NCBI GenBank assembly: GCA_947460915.1
Contig: CANHKJ010000220.1
Location: forward strand, 1 to 5,316
DNA: 5,316 nt
Direction of reading: 5' to 3'
Source of the DNA: Verrucomicrobiia bacterium
GTDB lineage: Bacteria > Verrucomicrobiota > Verrucomicrobiia > Verrucomicrobiales > Akkermansiaceae
The position numbers and the translations under genes are program-made. Below the pieces are notes generated by a model. The model ran no database searches. It was not told the DNA's origin and worked only from the letters and a program-made list of their open reading frames with translations. This document shows, one piece after another, positions 1 through 5,316 of this stretch (the first letter of the stretch is position 1; the number at the start of each line of letters is the position of its first letter).

Positions 1-3000
1 AATGCCTGCGCGCAACCTTGTCACCGATGTGGAACCGAGAAAAACGCTGCCTTGGATGTTCATCGTGCCCGCAGTGCCCGATGCGAAACCTCGTCCTTCG
101 ATGACGCCTTCAGCGTTCAGATCGGCGGTGAGGTTGCCCCATCCTGCTAAAGTGCTGCCGTTGACGAGGTTGACCGATTCCGTGGTAAATGAGCCGGCCT
201 CGATGCGCAACGTCCCACCACTCGACATTTGTGTGGCTCCTGCAGAAGCAGATGTGCCTGTGATTTTCAAAGTGCCTTGCTCGATGCTCGTGCCGCCGTT
301 CCAATTTCCCGTGCCGCTCAATGTCCACATCCCTGTTCCGGTTTTGATGTAGTTGGTAGCGGTGTCGGTGTTGCGTTCAGAAATGGTGCCGGCAAAAAGA
401 GCGTCGGTATTTTTTCCTCCAATACGATACGTCAGAGCTCGGCCACCAGTGGCTCCGCCTTGCAGAGTGGAAAGAGTCGTCCCGCTCAAAGCGCCGATGG
501 GAATCGTCGTGCCAGCACCTTCTGCGAGAGTGCCGTCGTAGTAAGCCCAGACGCGATCACTCAGGTTCACGAGAGCTTGTGGGAATCCTGGGTAGCTGTA
601 AGAAGAACCCATGCGGAAATCTCCGCCATCACCATCTGTTAGAGCGTTTAGCGTGCCAGTAAATGCCGACCAATTTGCAAACAATGTGGAACGAACAAAA
701 GGGACATAGTAGTTGAGCGTTCCGGCACCTGATAGACTGCCGTAAATGTCCACACGTGAGTCGGCATTGAGCCGCGCGGTTGCGCCGTTGGGCACAATCA
801 ATTGCGCGGTGAAATTGTTGTAACTGCTCATGTTGTTGAACATGGAAATCACGCCACCGTTCATGGTCACGGGGCCTGTTCCCAGTCCGTTGGCATTCAG
901 CGTATCATTGGTGAGATTGATGTTTCCTGCATTCAGTGTGATGCCTCCACTGAATGTGTTCGCGGTGGTGTTGGATAGTGTTAGGGTTCCCGTGCCGTTT
1001 TTGGTAATGCTCGCGCTTCCTCCGATGGATCCTGTTCCAGAAAAGGTGTAACCAAGCGATGTATTGATTTCGGCAGTGCGTGGAGCGATTGTGCCTGTGA
1101 GGGTGACGGCTCGAGTGAGAGCTGTGTCGTTCAGCAAAACGTCATCATTGTTGTAGAATGTGTTAGGCGAAGCTCCAATCCAATTGTTCGTAGTTGTGGT
1201 ATCCCATGAATTGCTTGTGGTTCCCGTCCACGTCAGAGTTGCTGGGTTTCCGGTGACGGTGAGCCACACTTTAGAGGCGGGCAATCCCGCGGCACTGCGG
1301 GCAAGGGCAAAAGTTTGGCGTGAATCGTTAGGGAGATTGTGAGTCAGTGTAACTCCACTTGCGGTGCTATTGTTGGCAGTGATGAGATCGTAGGTGCCAG
1401 CGGCTAAGGGACCGTTGAGCAAGAGAAATTGAAAATGCTGGTTTCCTGTTAGACCTAGCGTGCCGCCGACAACGATTTTGTCATTGGCTCCTGTGGGTGA
1501 ATTGGAGAGATCACAATAGATCGTGTTGCCTTGCAGGGTGAGTCCTCCTCCGATGCTCAGTGTTGCTCCCGTAAAGGGAATGGTGCCCGGTGATAAAATG
1601 GCTCCAGTATTGGCCGTGACCGATCCACCGATGTTGCCATCACCACCTAACATCGCGCCGCTTGACACAGTGACGGGCGTCGCTCCGAGCGAGCCATCGA
1701 CAAGAAGACTGCCCGCTGTCACCGCAGTAGAGCCAGTATAGGTGCTGGCACCTGATAAGGTCCACGTGCCTGAACCTACTTTGCTGATGCTTGTTGCGTC
1801 GCCGCCGTTCGAAATAACACCAGCAAAGGTCGCATTGGTATTTTTTCCTCCGACTTGATAGGTGCTTGCGGTTGTGCCCGTCTGTGTGCCGCTGAGAACA
1901 GTGGAACGTCCTGATGAGGAGAGTTCTCCAATGGCAATCGTTGCTCCATTGCGATTCATCAATTGTGCGCCGCCGCTGCCTAAATCAACAGATATCGCAG
2001 CACTGCCGAAGTTAGTGTTTGAGTTACCATTGATGCGGAACCTCGGATTTCCGGTGCCAGCTTGGATGTGTCCCGTGAATCCTGTCCACGTGCCAGCAAT
2101 GGTCCAGAGTTGCGATGATGTTGCGTTGATGGTTACAACTTGATCACCGCTCCAATTGCCTGTTTGCGTGTGTTGGGATCCCACAGTGATCAGCGCTGCC
2201 TGATTGAATTCGAAAAGATTGGCGATGATGTTGTTGCTCGCTGGAGCGAGTGTAAGAGCTCCGCCCTGAAACGAAATTTTTCCAGATCCGCCAGCTGTTG
2301 CGTTATTGATTGCTAGCGTTCCTGCATCCAGCGAGATGGCTGAAAAGCTGTTAGTACCCGAATTTGTTAGGGTAAGTGTGCCAGTGCCGCGTTTGGTAAG
2401 AGCCCCTGTGCATAAAATCGAACCCGTGCCAGTCAGCGTATAATTTCCAGCAGCATTCACCTCGATTGTCGAAGGTAAGATCGAAACAGGAATACTCACA
2501 TTCGCTTGGGCGATGCCTGATTGATCAAAGGTCACGCGGTCGCCATCGGAGTAAGCGACGGTAGTGTTGTTCGATGTTCGCAGCCAATTGGTGGCAGTGC
2601 TGGTGTCCCAAGTATTTCCCACACCTTTCCATGAAACATCGCGAGGCAAGCCTGTTGATGTAACCACCAAGGCGCAAGTCTGCGTGAAGCTATGCGCTGC
2701 GCTGTCGGTCACGGTAAAGTCAAATCGCGCTCTTCCTGTGAGATTGAGTGTGGGAGTAAAAGTGACGATCCGATTGCCTGCGCCGCTTTGCACGATAGTG
2801 CCACCGACGATGTTGGAGACTGTGAACACAGGGGCATCGCTAAAGCCCGCGGTGAATTTGGACAGGTCAATTTGCACGTTAGTCGCTGAGCTCGCGATGT
2901 TGCGTGGCACTGTGCCGTGAGGGATTGAGAGGTAGTGTAAGTATTCTTCGAGTCGGGTGTAGCCGGCTGGAGTGGCCGAGGGAAAAAAGGTCGTGCCTGT

Positions 3001-4326
3001 GACGAGTCCACTGCTATTGGCCAGTGCCGTATTATGATCTTGAGTGGCAGGGTTCCATCCGAGGGATGTTTCGTAAAAATCAGGCATTCCATCTTTGTCC
3101 GAATCCACGGGGGCGGCGGAGGCATTGAAGGTGCCGAAGCCTGCGTTGCTGATGCCTGCAAGATCGCTCTCGCGGGTGATATGGTTGCGTGTTTGCGTGG
3201 TGAGATTTTGTATCAATCGAGTATCGACTTCATCTCGATACGTTCCGCTGTAGCCAATGTCCGTTCGCAATGCTCCGCCATGAGAAACGATTTTTTTATG
3301 AGCTAAAAGCGGTGACTCGACGCTGAGAGTGGATGATCCGTTTACGGGTGTATCAAGCCGCAAGTAATTTCCCGTAGGGTTGGTTGTCGCGTTGTAGGCG
3401 CTGCCATTGACGATATTCCATCCACGGTCTGTGCCATTGAGAATGCCATCGCCGTTGTTGTCGTGGAGGTTGTTGGCAACGTGAACCGAAAAATTTGGAT
3501 AGCCATTGCGGTCGAGATTGGCTCCGATAAGTGGCTTGCTAATGATGTTTCCCGGTGGACAAACAAAGTAATTGCCGATGACGTTTGCTTTCCAATTGGC
3601 GGGCGTTGCGGAGTCGCCCATGATGAAGCCGATGTCCCAGTCAAAGGTGACGTTGTTCGTCCATTCGAGTAATCCGTTAGGCCGAGCCTTCGGGTTACGC
3701 GTATGATTGTGCGCCCACAGTGAGTGATGGCATGTGGCGTGATTTTGATCCCAGAGACCTCCTGCCGAGTGGGATTCGAGCCCCCAGGCATTGAACGACC
3801 ACTGCATCGTCAAGTTTTCTGGAGGGCTGCCGAACGAGGAAATGTTTTCATCGGTGCTAAATGCCATCGAAATGTGATCAAGGATCGCGTTTTGGCAGCC
3901 GGAATCGAGATCGATGCAATCACCGCCGCTACCATTTTTGCCATGGCGAAATCGCAGATGGCGAATGATAATATCATCGGCGGAGATTCGCAAGGTGCCA
4001 TTTCTCAGCAAGATCCCATCACCCGGTGCGGTCTGTCCAGCGATGGTCAATTTGTTCTGCGTGATACGCGTTGCAATGCCACCAGCCAAATGAATTTGTC
4101 CACTGACGGCAAAAACAATCGTCCGCCCATTGGCGGGAATGGTTGTCAAGCCATTGTATAGTGAACCCGCTCCAGTGGAGTTGAGGTTCGTGACGGTGTA
4201 AACATCGCCACCGCGTCCACCCGTCGCGAAGGCGCCATACCCTTGTGCTCCGGGAAATGCAGGAATCTGTGCGAGCAGATTGCTAATCGTAAACGCGAGT
4301 AGCGGGGGCAATAAGAGACGTTTCAT
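1..4326 (-). CDS. Secreted pectate lyase (PL1-like) fused to autotransporter-associated beta-strand repeats; C-terminus beyond window
   Basis: Translating from the ATG at 4326 gives 1442 codons with no stop before the left edge, so the C-terminus is missing. Visible order: signal peptide (1-19); pectate lyase beta-helix and its C-terminal extension (about 23-480); Ig/cadherin-like sandwich (about 484-558); then two tandem repeat modules (562-1028 and 1029 onward) with four PATR units. Family knowledge: PL1 enzymes cleave polygalacturonate by beta-elimination using calcium, outside the cytoplasm. The PATR region is inferred to be a surface stalk. The ATG is preferred because it gives a classic MKRLLL signal peptide. 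In-frame GTG (4360-4362) and TTG (4351-4353) codons upstream are possible but would put the promoter candidate inside the gene. No Shine-Dalgarno sequence precedes the ATG. The missing C-terminus should hold the sorting signal (PEP-CTERM, T9SS or beta-barrel), which would settle how the protein is displayed. Substrate specificity is inferred from family only. Confidence 0.9.
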   Translation of the reverse strand, partial: MKRLLLPPLLAFTISNLLAQIPAFPGAQGYGAFATGGRGGDVYTVTNLNSTGAGSLYNGLTTIPANGRTIVFAVSGQIHLAGGIATRITQNKLTIAGQTAPGDGILLRNGTLRISADDIIIRHLRFRHGKNGSGGDCIDLDSGCQNAILDHISMAFSTDENISSFGSPPENLTMQWSFNAWGLESHSAGGLWDQNHATCHHSLWAHNHTRNPKARPNGLLEWTNNVTFDWDIGFIMGDSATPANWKANVIGNYFVCPPGNIISKPLIGANLDRNGYPNFSVHVANNLHDNNGDGILNGTDRGWNIVNGSAYNATTNPTGNYLRLDTPVNGSSTLSVESPLLAHKKIVSHGGALRTDIGYSGTYRDEVDTRLIQNLTTQTRNHITRESDLAGISNAGFGTFNASAAPVDSDKDGMPDFYETSLGWNPATQDHNTALANSSGLVTGTTFFPSATPAGYTRLEEYLHYLSIPHGTVPRNIASSATNVQIDLSKFTAGFSDAPVFTVSNIVGGTIVQSGAGNRIVTFTPTLNLTGRARFDFTVTDSAAHSFTQTCALVVTSTGLPRDVSWKGVGNTWDTSTATNWLRTSNNTTVAYSDGDRVTFDQSGIAQANVSIPVSILPSTIEVNAAGNYTLTGTGSILCTGALTKRGTGTLTLTNSGTNSFSAISLDAGTLAINNATAGGSGKISFQGGALTLAPASNNIIANLFEFNQAALITVGSQHTQTGNWSGDQVVTINATSSQLWTIAGTWTGFTGHIQAGTGNPRFRINGNSNTNFGSAAISVDLGSGGAQLMNRNGATIAIGELSSSGRSTVLSGTQTGTTASTYQVGGKNTNATFAGVISNGGDATSISKVGSGTWTLSGASTYTGSTAVTAGSLLVDGSLGATPVTVSSGAMLGGDGNIGGSVTANTGAILSPGTIPFTGATLSIGGGLTLQGNTIYCDLSNSPTGANDKIVVGGTLGLTGNQHFQFLLLNGPLAAGTYDLITANNSTASGVTLTHNLPNDSRQTFALARSAAGLPASKVWLTVTGNPATLTWTGTTSNSWDTTTTNNWIGASPNTFYNNDDVLLNDTALTRAVTLTGTIAPRTAEINTSLGYTFSGTGSIGGSASITKNGTGTLTLSNTTANTFSGGITLNAGNINLTNDTLNANGLGTGPVTMNGGVISMFNNMSSYNNFTAQLIVPNGATARLNADSRVDIYGSLSGAGTLNYYVPFVRSTLFANWSAFTGTLNALTDGDGGDFRMGSSYSYPGFPQALVNLSDRVWAYYDGTLAEGAGTTIPIGALSGTTLSTLQGGATGGRALTYRIGGKNTDALFAGTISERNTDTATNYIKTGTGMWTLSGTGNWNGGTSIEQGTLKITGTSASAGATQMSSGGTLRIEAGSFTTESVNLVNGSTLAGWGNLTADLNAEGVIEGRGFASGTAGTMNIQGSVFLGSTSVTRLRAGI
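256..348 (-). repeat. PATR unit 4
   Basis: Residues 1327-1357: I-K-T-G-T-G-M-W-T-L-S-G, N-W-N-G-G-T-S-I and E-Q-G-T-L-K-I-T-G. It is the module B counterpart of unit 2, and both carry Trp instead of Leu in the first strand (W855 and W1334). Confidence 0.88.
406..420 (-). repeat. GGKNT box, copy in module B (15-bp identical repeat)
   Basis: On the minus strand this encodes the codons for G-G-K-N-T (1303-1307). All 15 bases match the copy at 1837-1851. The surrounding protein is also similar: Y-R-I-GGKNT-D-A-L-F-A-G here against Y-Q-V-GGKNT-N-A-T-F-A-G in module A. Confidence 0.8.
913..1008 (-). repeat. PATR unit 3
   Basis: Residues 1107-1138: I-T-K-N-G-T-G-T-L-T-L-S-N, N-T-F-S-G-G-I-T-L and N-A-G-N-I-N-L. 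It occupies the same place in module B as unit 1 does in module A and shares the K-x-G-T-G-T-L-T-L core. Confidence 0.88.
1693..1788 (-). repeat. PATR unit 2
   Basis: Residues 847-878: I-S-K-V-G-S-G-T-W-T-L-S-G, S-T-Y-T-G-S-T-A-V and A-G-S-L-L-V-D-G. It is the closest of the four to the PATR consensus, including the central Y-T-G. Confidence 0.9.
1837..1851 (-). repeat. GGKNT box, copy in module A (15-bp identical repeat)
   Basis: Encodes G-G-K-N-T (826-830). It is identical in DNA to 406-420 and 1431 bp away, which is exactly 477 codons. It lies about 20 residues before PATR unit 2, the same placement relative to the following PATR as in module B. Confidence 0.8.
2302..2400 (-). repeat. PATR unit 1 (autotransporter-associated beta-strand repeat)
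   Basis: Residues 643-675: L-T-K-R-G-T-G-T-L-T-L-T-N, then a short loop and L-D-A-G-T-L-A-I-N-N. This fits the PATR consensus (K-x-G-x-G-T-L-x-L...N-x-x-x-G...G-x-L), although the usual Y-x-G centre is replaced by F-S-A. Confidence 0.85.
2653..2877 (-). other. Ig/cadherin-like beta-sandwich linker domain
   Basis: Residues 484-558 lie between the lyase and the first repeat module. The segment alternates short hydrophobic strands with polar loops. It contains V-T-F-T-P-T-L-N-L-T-G followed by F-D-F-T-V-T-D-S, the pattern of bacterial Ig-like or cadherin-like domains (strand, then F-x-F-x-V-x-D). It is probably a spacer. No binding site is evident and the exact fold family is uncertain. Confidence 0.5.
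2887..4260 (-). other. Pectate lyase (polysaccharide lyase family 1-like) domain
   Basis: Residues 23-480 of the large protein. It opens with AFPGAQGYG and the F-A-T-G-G-R-G-G-D-V-Y / V-T-N-L-N signature (33-49), typical of bacterial secreted pectate lyases. IAGQTAPGDGI (95-105) and an I-I-I-R-H-L-R-F-R strand follow. The LDHISMAFSTDE segment (149-160) corresponds to the family's D-H-x-S...T-D-E region, which holds calcium ligands. RNPKAR (210-215) matches the R-x-P-x-x-R motif carrying the catalytic arginine in PL1 enzymes. The end has the usual Y-R-D-E-V-D-x-R element (363-370), a calcium-loop-like stretch, and GYTRLEEYL (455-463), which closes many such modules. Subfamily cannot be assigned without alignment. 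Confidence 0.85.
3070..3105 (-). other. Calcium-binding D-x-D-x-D-G motif at the end of the lyase module
   Basis: Residues 408-419 read D-S-D-K-D-G-M-P-D-F-Y-E. This is the D-x-D-x-D-G-M-P-D-x-(W/Y)-E element found after the beta-helix in many secreted pectate lyases. It resembles a thrombospondin type 3 or dockerin-like calcium loop, with ligands D408, D410, D412 and probably D416 or E419. It likely stabilises the junction between the catalytic domain and the following stalk; this role is inferred. Confidence 0.75.
4270..4326 (-). other. Sec signal peptide of the lyase-PATR protein
   Basis: Residues 1-19 have a short basic start (K2, R3), a hydrophobic core with two prolines (L4 to I14) and a likely signal peptidase I site after A19 in S-N-L-L-A. 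The mature protein would begin QIPAFPGAQGYG, and the A-F-P-G-A start is where the pectate lyase fold usually begins just after export. There is no lipobox cysteine, so it is not a lipoprotein. Cleavage was judged by eye. Confidence 0.75.
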
Positions 4327-4341
4327 GGGCTTGATAAGGAA

Positions 4342-4350
4342 AGTATACCA
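4342..4350 (-). promoter_or_regulatory. Candidate extended -10 promoter for the lyase-PATR gene
   Basis: Minus-strand sequence TGGTATACT matches an extended -10 (TG-N-TATAAT, one mismatch). No good -35 hexamer is found 16-18 bp upstream, which fits an extended -10 type. Only 15 bases separate the hexamer from the ATG at 4326, so the predicted leader would be under 10 nt and nearly leaderless. Sigma factor preferences of this organism are unknown, so the call is tentative. Confidence 0.4.
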
Positions 4351-4401
4351 CAAGATTTCCACTGCGCGTAATCTAGTCTGTCATTCACACATCAAGTTTT
4401 T

Positions 4402-5118
4402 TCAGAGGCCGAGCACGTATTTTATGCGCAGCAAAACGCGGTGCATCTTATTTTTCCATGGACGAGGAAGTCGAATGATTTCCCAGCCTTTGTCTTCGGC
4501 AATGGCTAACAGTTTTTTGCCTGGGTTGACCACAGTCGCGGATTGGCAAAGCGCGAGCATTGGCAAATCAGCTCGACTATCGGTGTAGCCATGAGCTTGT
4601 TGTAAGGTGCCATCTTTGGCGAAATGACTTTGATCAAGCTCCTCTCGCAGACGCAGAACTTTGTTGTGGCCTTTGTTGTTGATGAGATCGGGAAAAAGAG
4701 GAAGCCCGCCTTTTTCTGGGAAATCAATGACGGTTCCGAAGCTCTGATCGAAGCCGAGAATTTTGCCGATTTCGCGCACGTAGGGTTCAGGACTTGCCGA
4801 AACGAGCACTGTAAGATCACCATTTTTTTTGTGTTGATCGATGCGCGCACGCATCTCGGGCCAAGCACTTTTCGCGACCCATTCGGCGGCAAAGGCACGT
4901 GCATGTTCTTCGATTTCATGGCGTTCCATTTTCCATAAAAAACTCAGGAATACACGCTTTAAGCCTTCAGAGCCAAGAGCGCTGGCGAAGGGCGTGAGGG
5001 GAACGTAGGCAAGGAGAAATAAGCGGCGTAGCGGATGGTGCGTGATGATGTGATGGCAGAAAAGCTTCTGTGTATCCCACGGAAGAATGGTGCCATCAAG
5101 GTCGAAGAGTGCAATCAT
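4402..5118 (-). CDS. HAD-IB family phosphatase (SerB/CicA-like)
   Basis: A complete 238-residue cytoplasmic HAD-superfamily hydrolase; family members remove phosphate from small molecules through an aspartyl-phosphate intermediate using magnesium. All four HAD motifs are visible: motif I D-L-D-G-T (D6 nucleophile, D8 acid/base), motif II S107 in V-L-V-S-A-S, motif III probably K149 in N-K-G-H-N-K, and motif IV G-Y-T-D-S-R-A-D-L-P-M-L (D180, D184). Residues about 15-95 between motifs I and II form a helical C1 cap, typical of subfamily IB, with a hydrophobic stretch at 29-49. The length is normal for the group. The C-terminus is basic (K and R from 220 onward), perhaps touching membrane or nucleic acid. 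The ATG at 5118 is the only usable start: the eight codons between it and the upstream queE stop contain no ATG, GTG or TTG. No Shine-Dalgarno sequence is seen. Substrate unknown; phosphoserine is possible but the motif IV wording is closer to generic HAD-IB than to SerB. Confidence 0.9.
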   Translation of the reverse strand: MIALFDLDGTILPWDTQKLFCHHIITHHPLRRLFLLAYVPLTPFASALGSEGLKRVFLSFLWKMERHEIEEHARAFAAEWVAKSAWPEMRARIDQHKKNGDLTVLVSASPEPYVREIGKILGFDQSFGTVIDFPEKGGLPLFPDLINNKGHNKVLRLREELDQSHFAKDGTLQQAHGYTDSRADLPMLALCQSATVVNPGKKLLAIAEDKGWEIIRLPRPWKNKMHRVLLRIKYVLGL

Positions 5119-5142
5119 CGGATAAAATGGGTGAGAAAAGAA

Positions 5143-5316
5143 TCAGGTGCCGCGAGTGTTTCCGTAGAGATCAATGTGCAGTCGTGGCGTGTAGCGAAAG
5201 CCATAGCGCTTGCAGAGTTCCGAAACCGTAAGCGCAGATTGCTTGAGAATGCTTGCATCGATGCCCTCCGGCATGAGAAGGATTTTGTGCGCGGGAACTT
5301 GGATGTTACTGCTGTC
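5143..5316 (-). CDS. queE: 7-carboxy-7-deazaguanine synthase QueE, C-terminal 57 residues (5' end outside window)
   Basis: The last 57 codons and TGA stop (5143-5145) of a gene entering from the right edge. The fragment contains L-L-M-P-E-G-I-D (residues 13-20 of the fragment), then an L-C-K-R-Y-G-F-R-Y helix-turn region and the terminal T-P-R-L-H-I-D-L-Y-G-N-T-R-G-T. The M-P-E-G and R-L-H-x-x-x-(W/Y)-G-N-x-R-G ending is characteristic of QueE, a radical SAM enzyme. It converts 6-carboxytetrahydropterin to 7-carboxy-7-deazaguanine on the way to preQ0 and queuosine. The iron-sulfur cysteine motif lies upstream of the window and cannot be checked. The phosphatase gene follows 24 bp after the stop in the same direction, so the two may share a transcript; no functional link is evident. 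Confidence 0.85.
   Translation of the reverse strand, partial: DSSNIQVPAHKILLMPEGIDASILKQSALTVSELCKRYGFRYTPRLHIDLYGNTRGT

Larger units (their letters stand above)
1..1242 (-). repeat. Repeat module B of the PATR stalk, cut by the window edge
   Basis: Residues 1029-1442 repeat the plan of module A: W-T-G...NNW (W1033, W1049), PATR unit 3 (1107-1138), N-W-S-A-F-T-G, GGKNT box (1303-1307), PATR unit 4 (1327-1357), then L-A-G-W-G-N-L (1393-1399). Positions from the first Trp are close to those in A: 74 versus 77 to the first PATR, and 294 versus 281 to the second. By comparison with A, about 50-60 residues of this copy lie beyond the window. The sequences are well diverged except at the boxes, so the duplication is old. 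Confidence 0.8.
1243..2643 (-). repeat. Repeat module A (about 467 residues) of the PATR stalk
   Basis: Residues 562-1028. It begins with a W-x-G...W...NW motif (W566, W581), then PATR unit 1 (643-675). A G-T-W-T-G-F-T-G element and the GGKNT box (826-830) follow, then PATR unit 2 (847-878). It continues with L-G-G-D-G-N-I-G-G...L-S-P-G (893-914) and a D-K-I-V-V-G-G / A-G-T-Y-D-L-I-T stretch. The last two resemble the 'initial value and delineating' segment found in many PATR proteins. The same elements recur in the same order in the following module, indicating internal duplication. Very rich in Thr, Gly, Asn and Ser, as expected for a beta-solenoid. Confidence 0.8.

Noticed and set aside
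2..642. Plus-strand ORFs at 2-352, 229-642 and 353-541
   Set aside because: They are antisense to the continuous PATR reading frame. Their Val/Pro/Ala-rich products are what the reverse of a Thr/Gly/Asn-rich repeat coding sequence gives, and no family motif or ribosome site is visible.
406..1851. The 15-bp identical repeats as mobile-element or attachment-site ends
   Set aside because: They are direct repeats exactly 477 codons apart, in frame and encoding the same peptide inside a duplicated protein module. Protein duplication explains them.
2564..4161. Plus-strand ORFs (2564-2920, 3034-3306, 3463-3672, 3724-4161) and out-of-frame minus ORFs (2709-3161, 3342-3791, 3810-4001)
   Set aside because: All overlap the lyase gene, which shows a clear protein family through this whole stretch in one frame. 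The minus-strand ones are in a different frame from it, so they are shadows, not evidence of frameshifts.
1..4326. Possible frameshift or pseudogene, because several shorter ORFs tile the region
   Set aside because: Translating codon by codon from 4326 to 1 gives no stop and no loss of domain pattern, so the gene is intact within the window.
4327..4401. Rho-independent terminator after the phosphatase gene
   Set aside because: Only a 4-bp GATT/AATC pairing with a 12-base loop is visible and there is no U-tract after it, so no terminator is called.
4506..4938. ORFs overlapping the phosphatase (minus 4506-4919, plus 4624-4938)
   Set aside because: The 238-residue frame holds all four HAD motifs, while the overlapping frames show no recognisable motif.

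Overview
The window reads entirely on the minus strand: three genes in the order queE (3' end only), a HAD-IB phosphatase, and the first 1442 codons of a very large secreted protein. All three happen to lie in the same reading frame. GC content looks near 50% by eye. The secreted protein joins a pectate lyase to autotransporter-associated beta-strand repeats (PATR). With no visible Shine-Dalgarno sequence before either intact start, this suggests a Gram-negative polysaccharide degrader, most plausibly Verrucomicrobiota or a related PVC or Lentisphaerae-like lineage. That placement is inferred from architecture, not from a marker gene.

Layout from high to low coordinates, which is the direction of transcription. 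Positions 5316-5143 hold the last 57 codons of QueE (7-carboxy-7-deazaguanine synthase). After 24 bp comes a complete 238-residue HAD-IB phosphatase (5118-4402). A 75-bp gap carries an extended -10 promoter candidate. From 4326 to the left edge runs one uninterrupted ORF, open at its C-terminus. It encodes a signal peptide, a polysaccharide lyase family 1 type beta-helix with a calcium-binding D-x-D-x-D-G element near its end, an Ig/cadherin-like sandwich, and two tandem copies of a roughly 467-residue module. Each module carries a W-G...NW motif, two PATR units and a conserved GGKNT box. The second copy is cut by the window edge.

QueE and the phosphatase are cytoplasmic housekeeping-type genes and may be co-transcribed. 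The large gene is a separate accessory function: an exported pectin or polygalacturonate-cleaving enzyme with a long Thr/Asn/Gly-rich repetitive stalk that probably displays or anchors it at the cell surface. No RNA genes, insertion sequences, CRISPR arrays or convincing terminators were seen, and there is no gene-free stretch over 100 bases.
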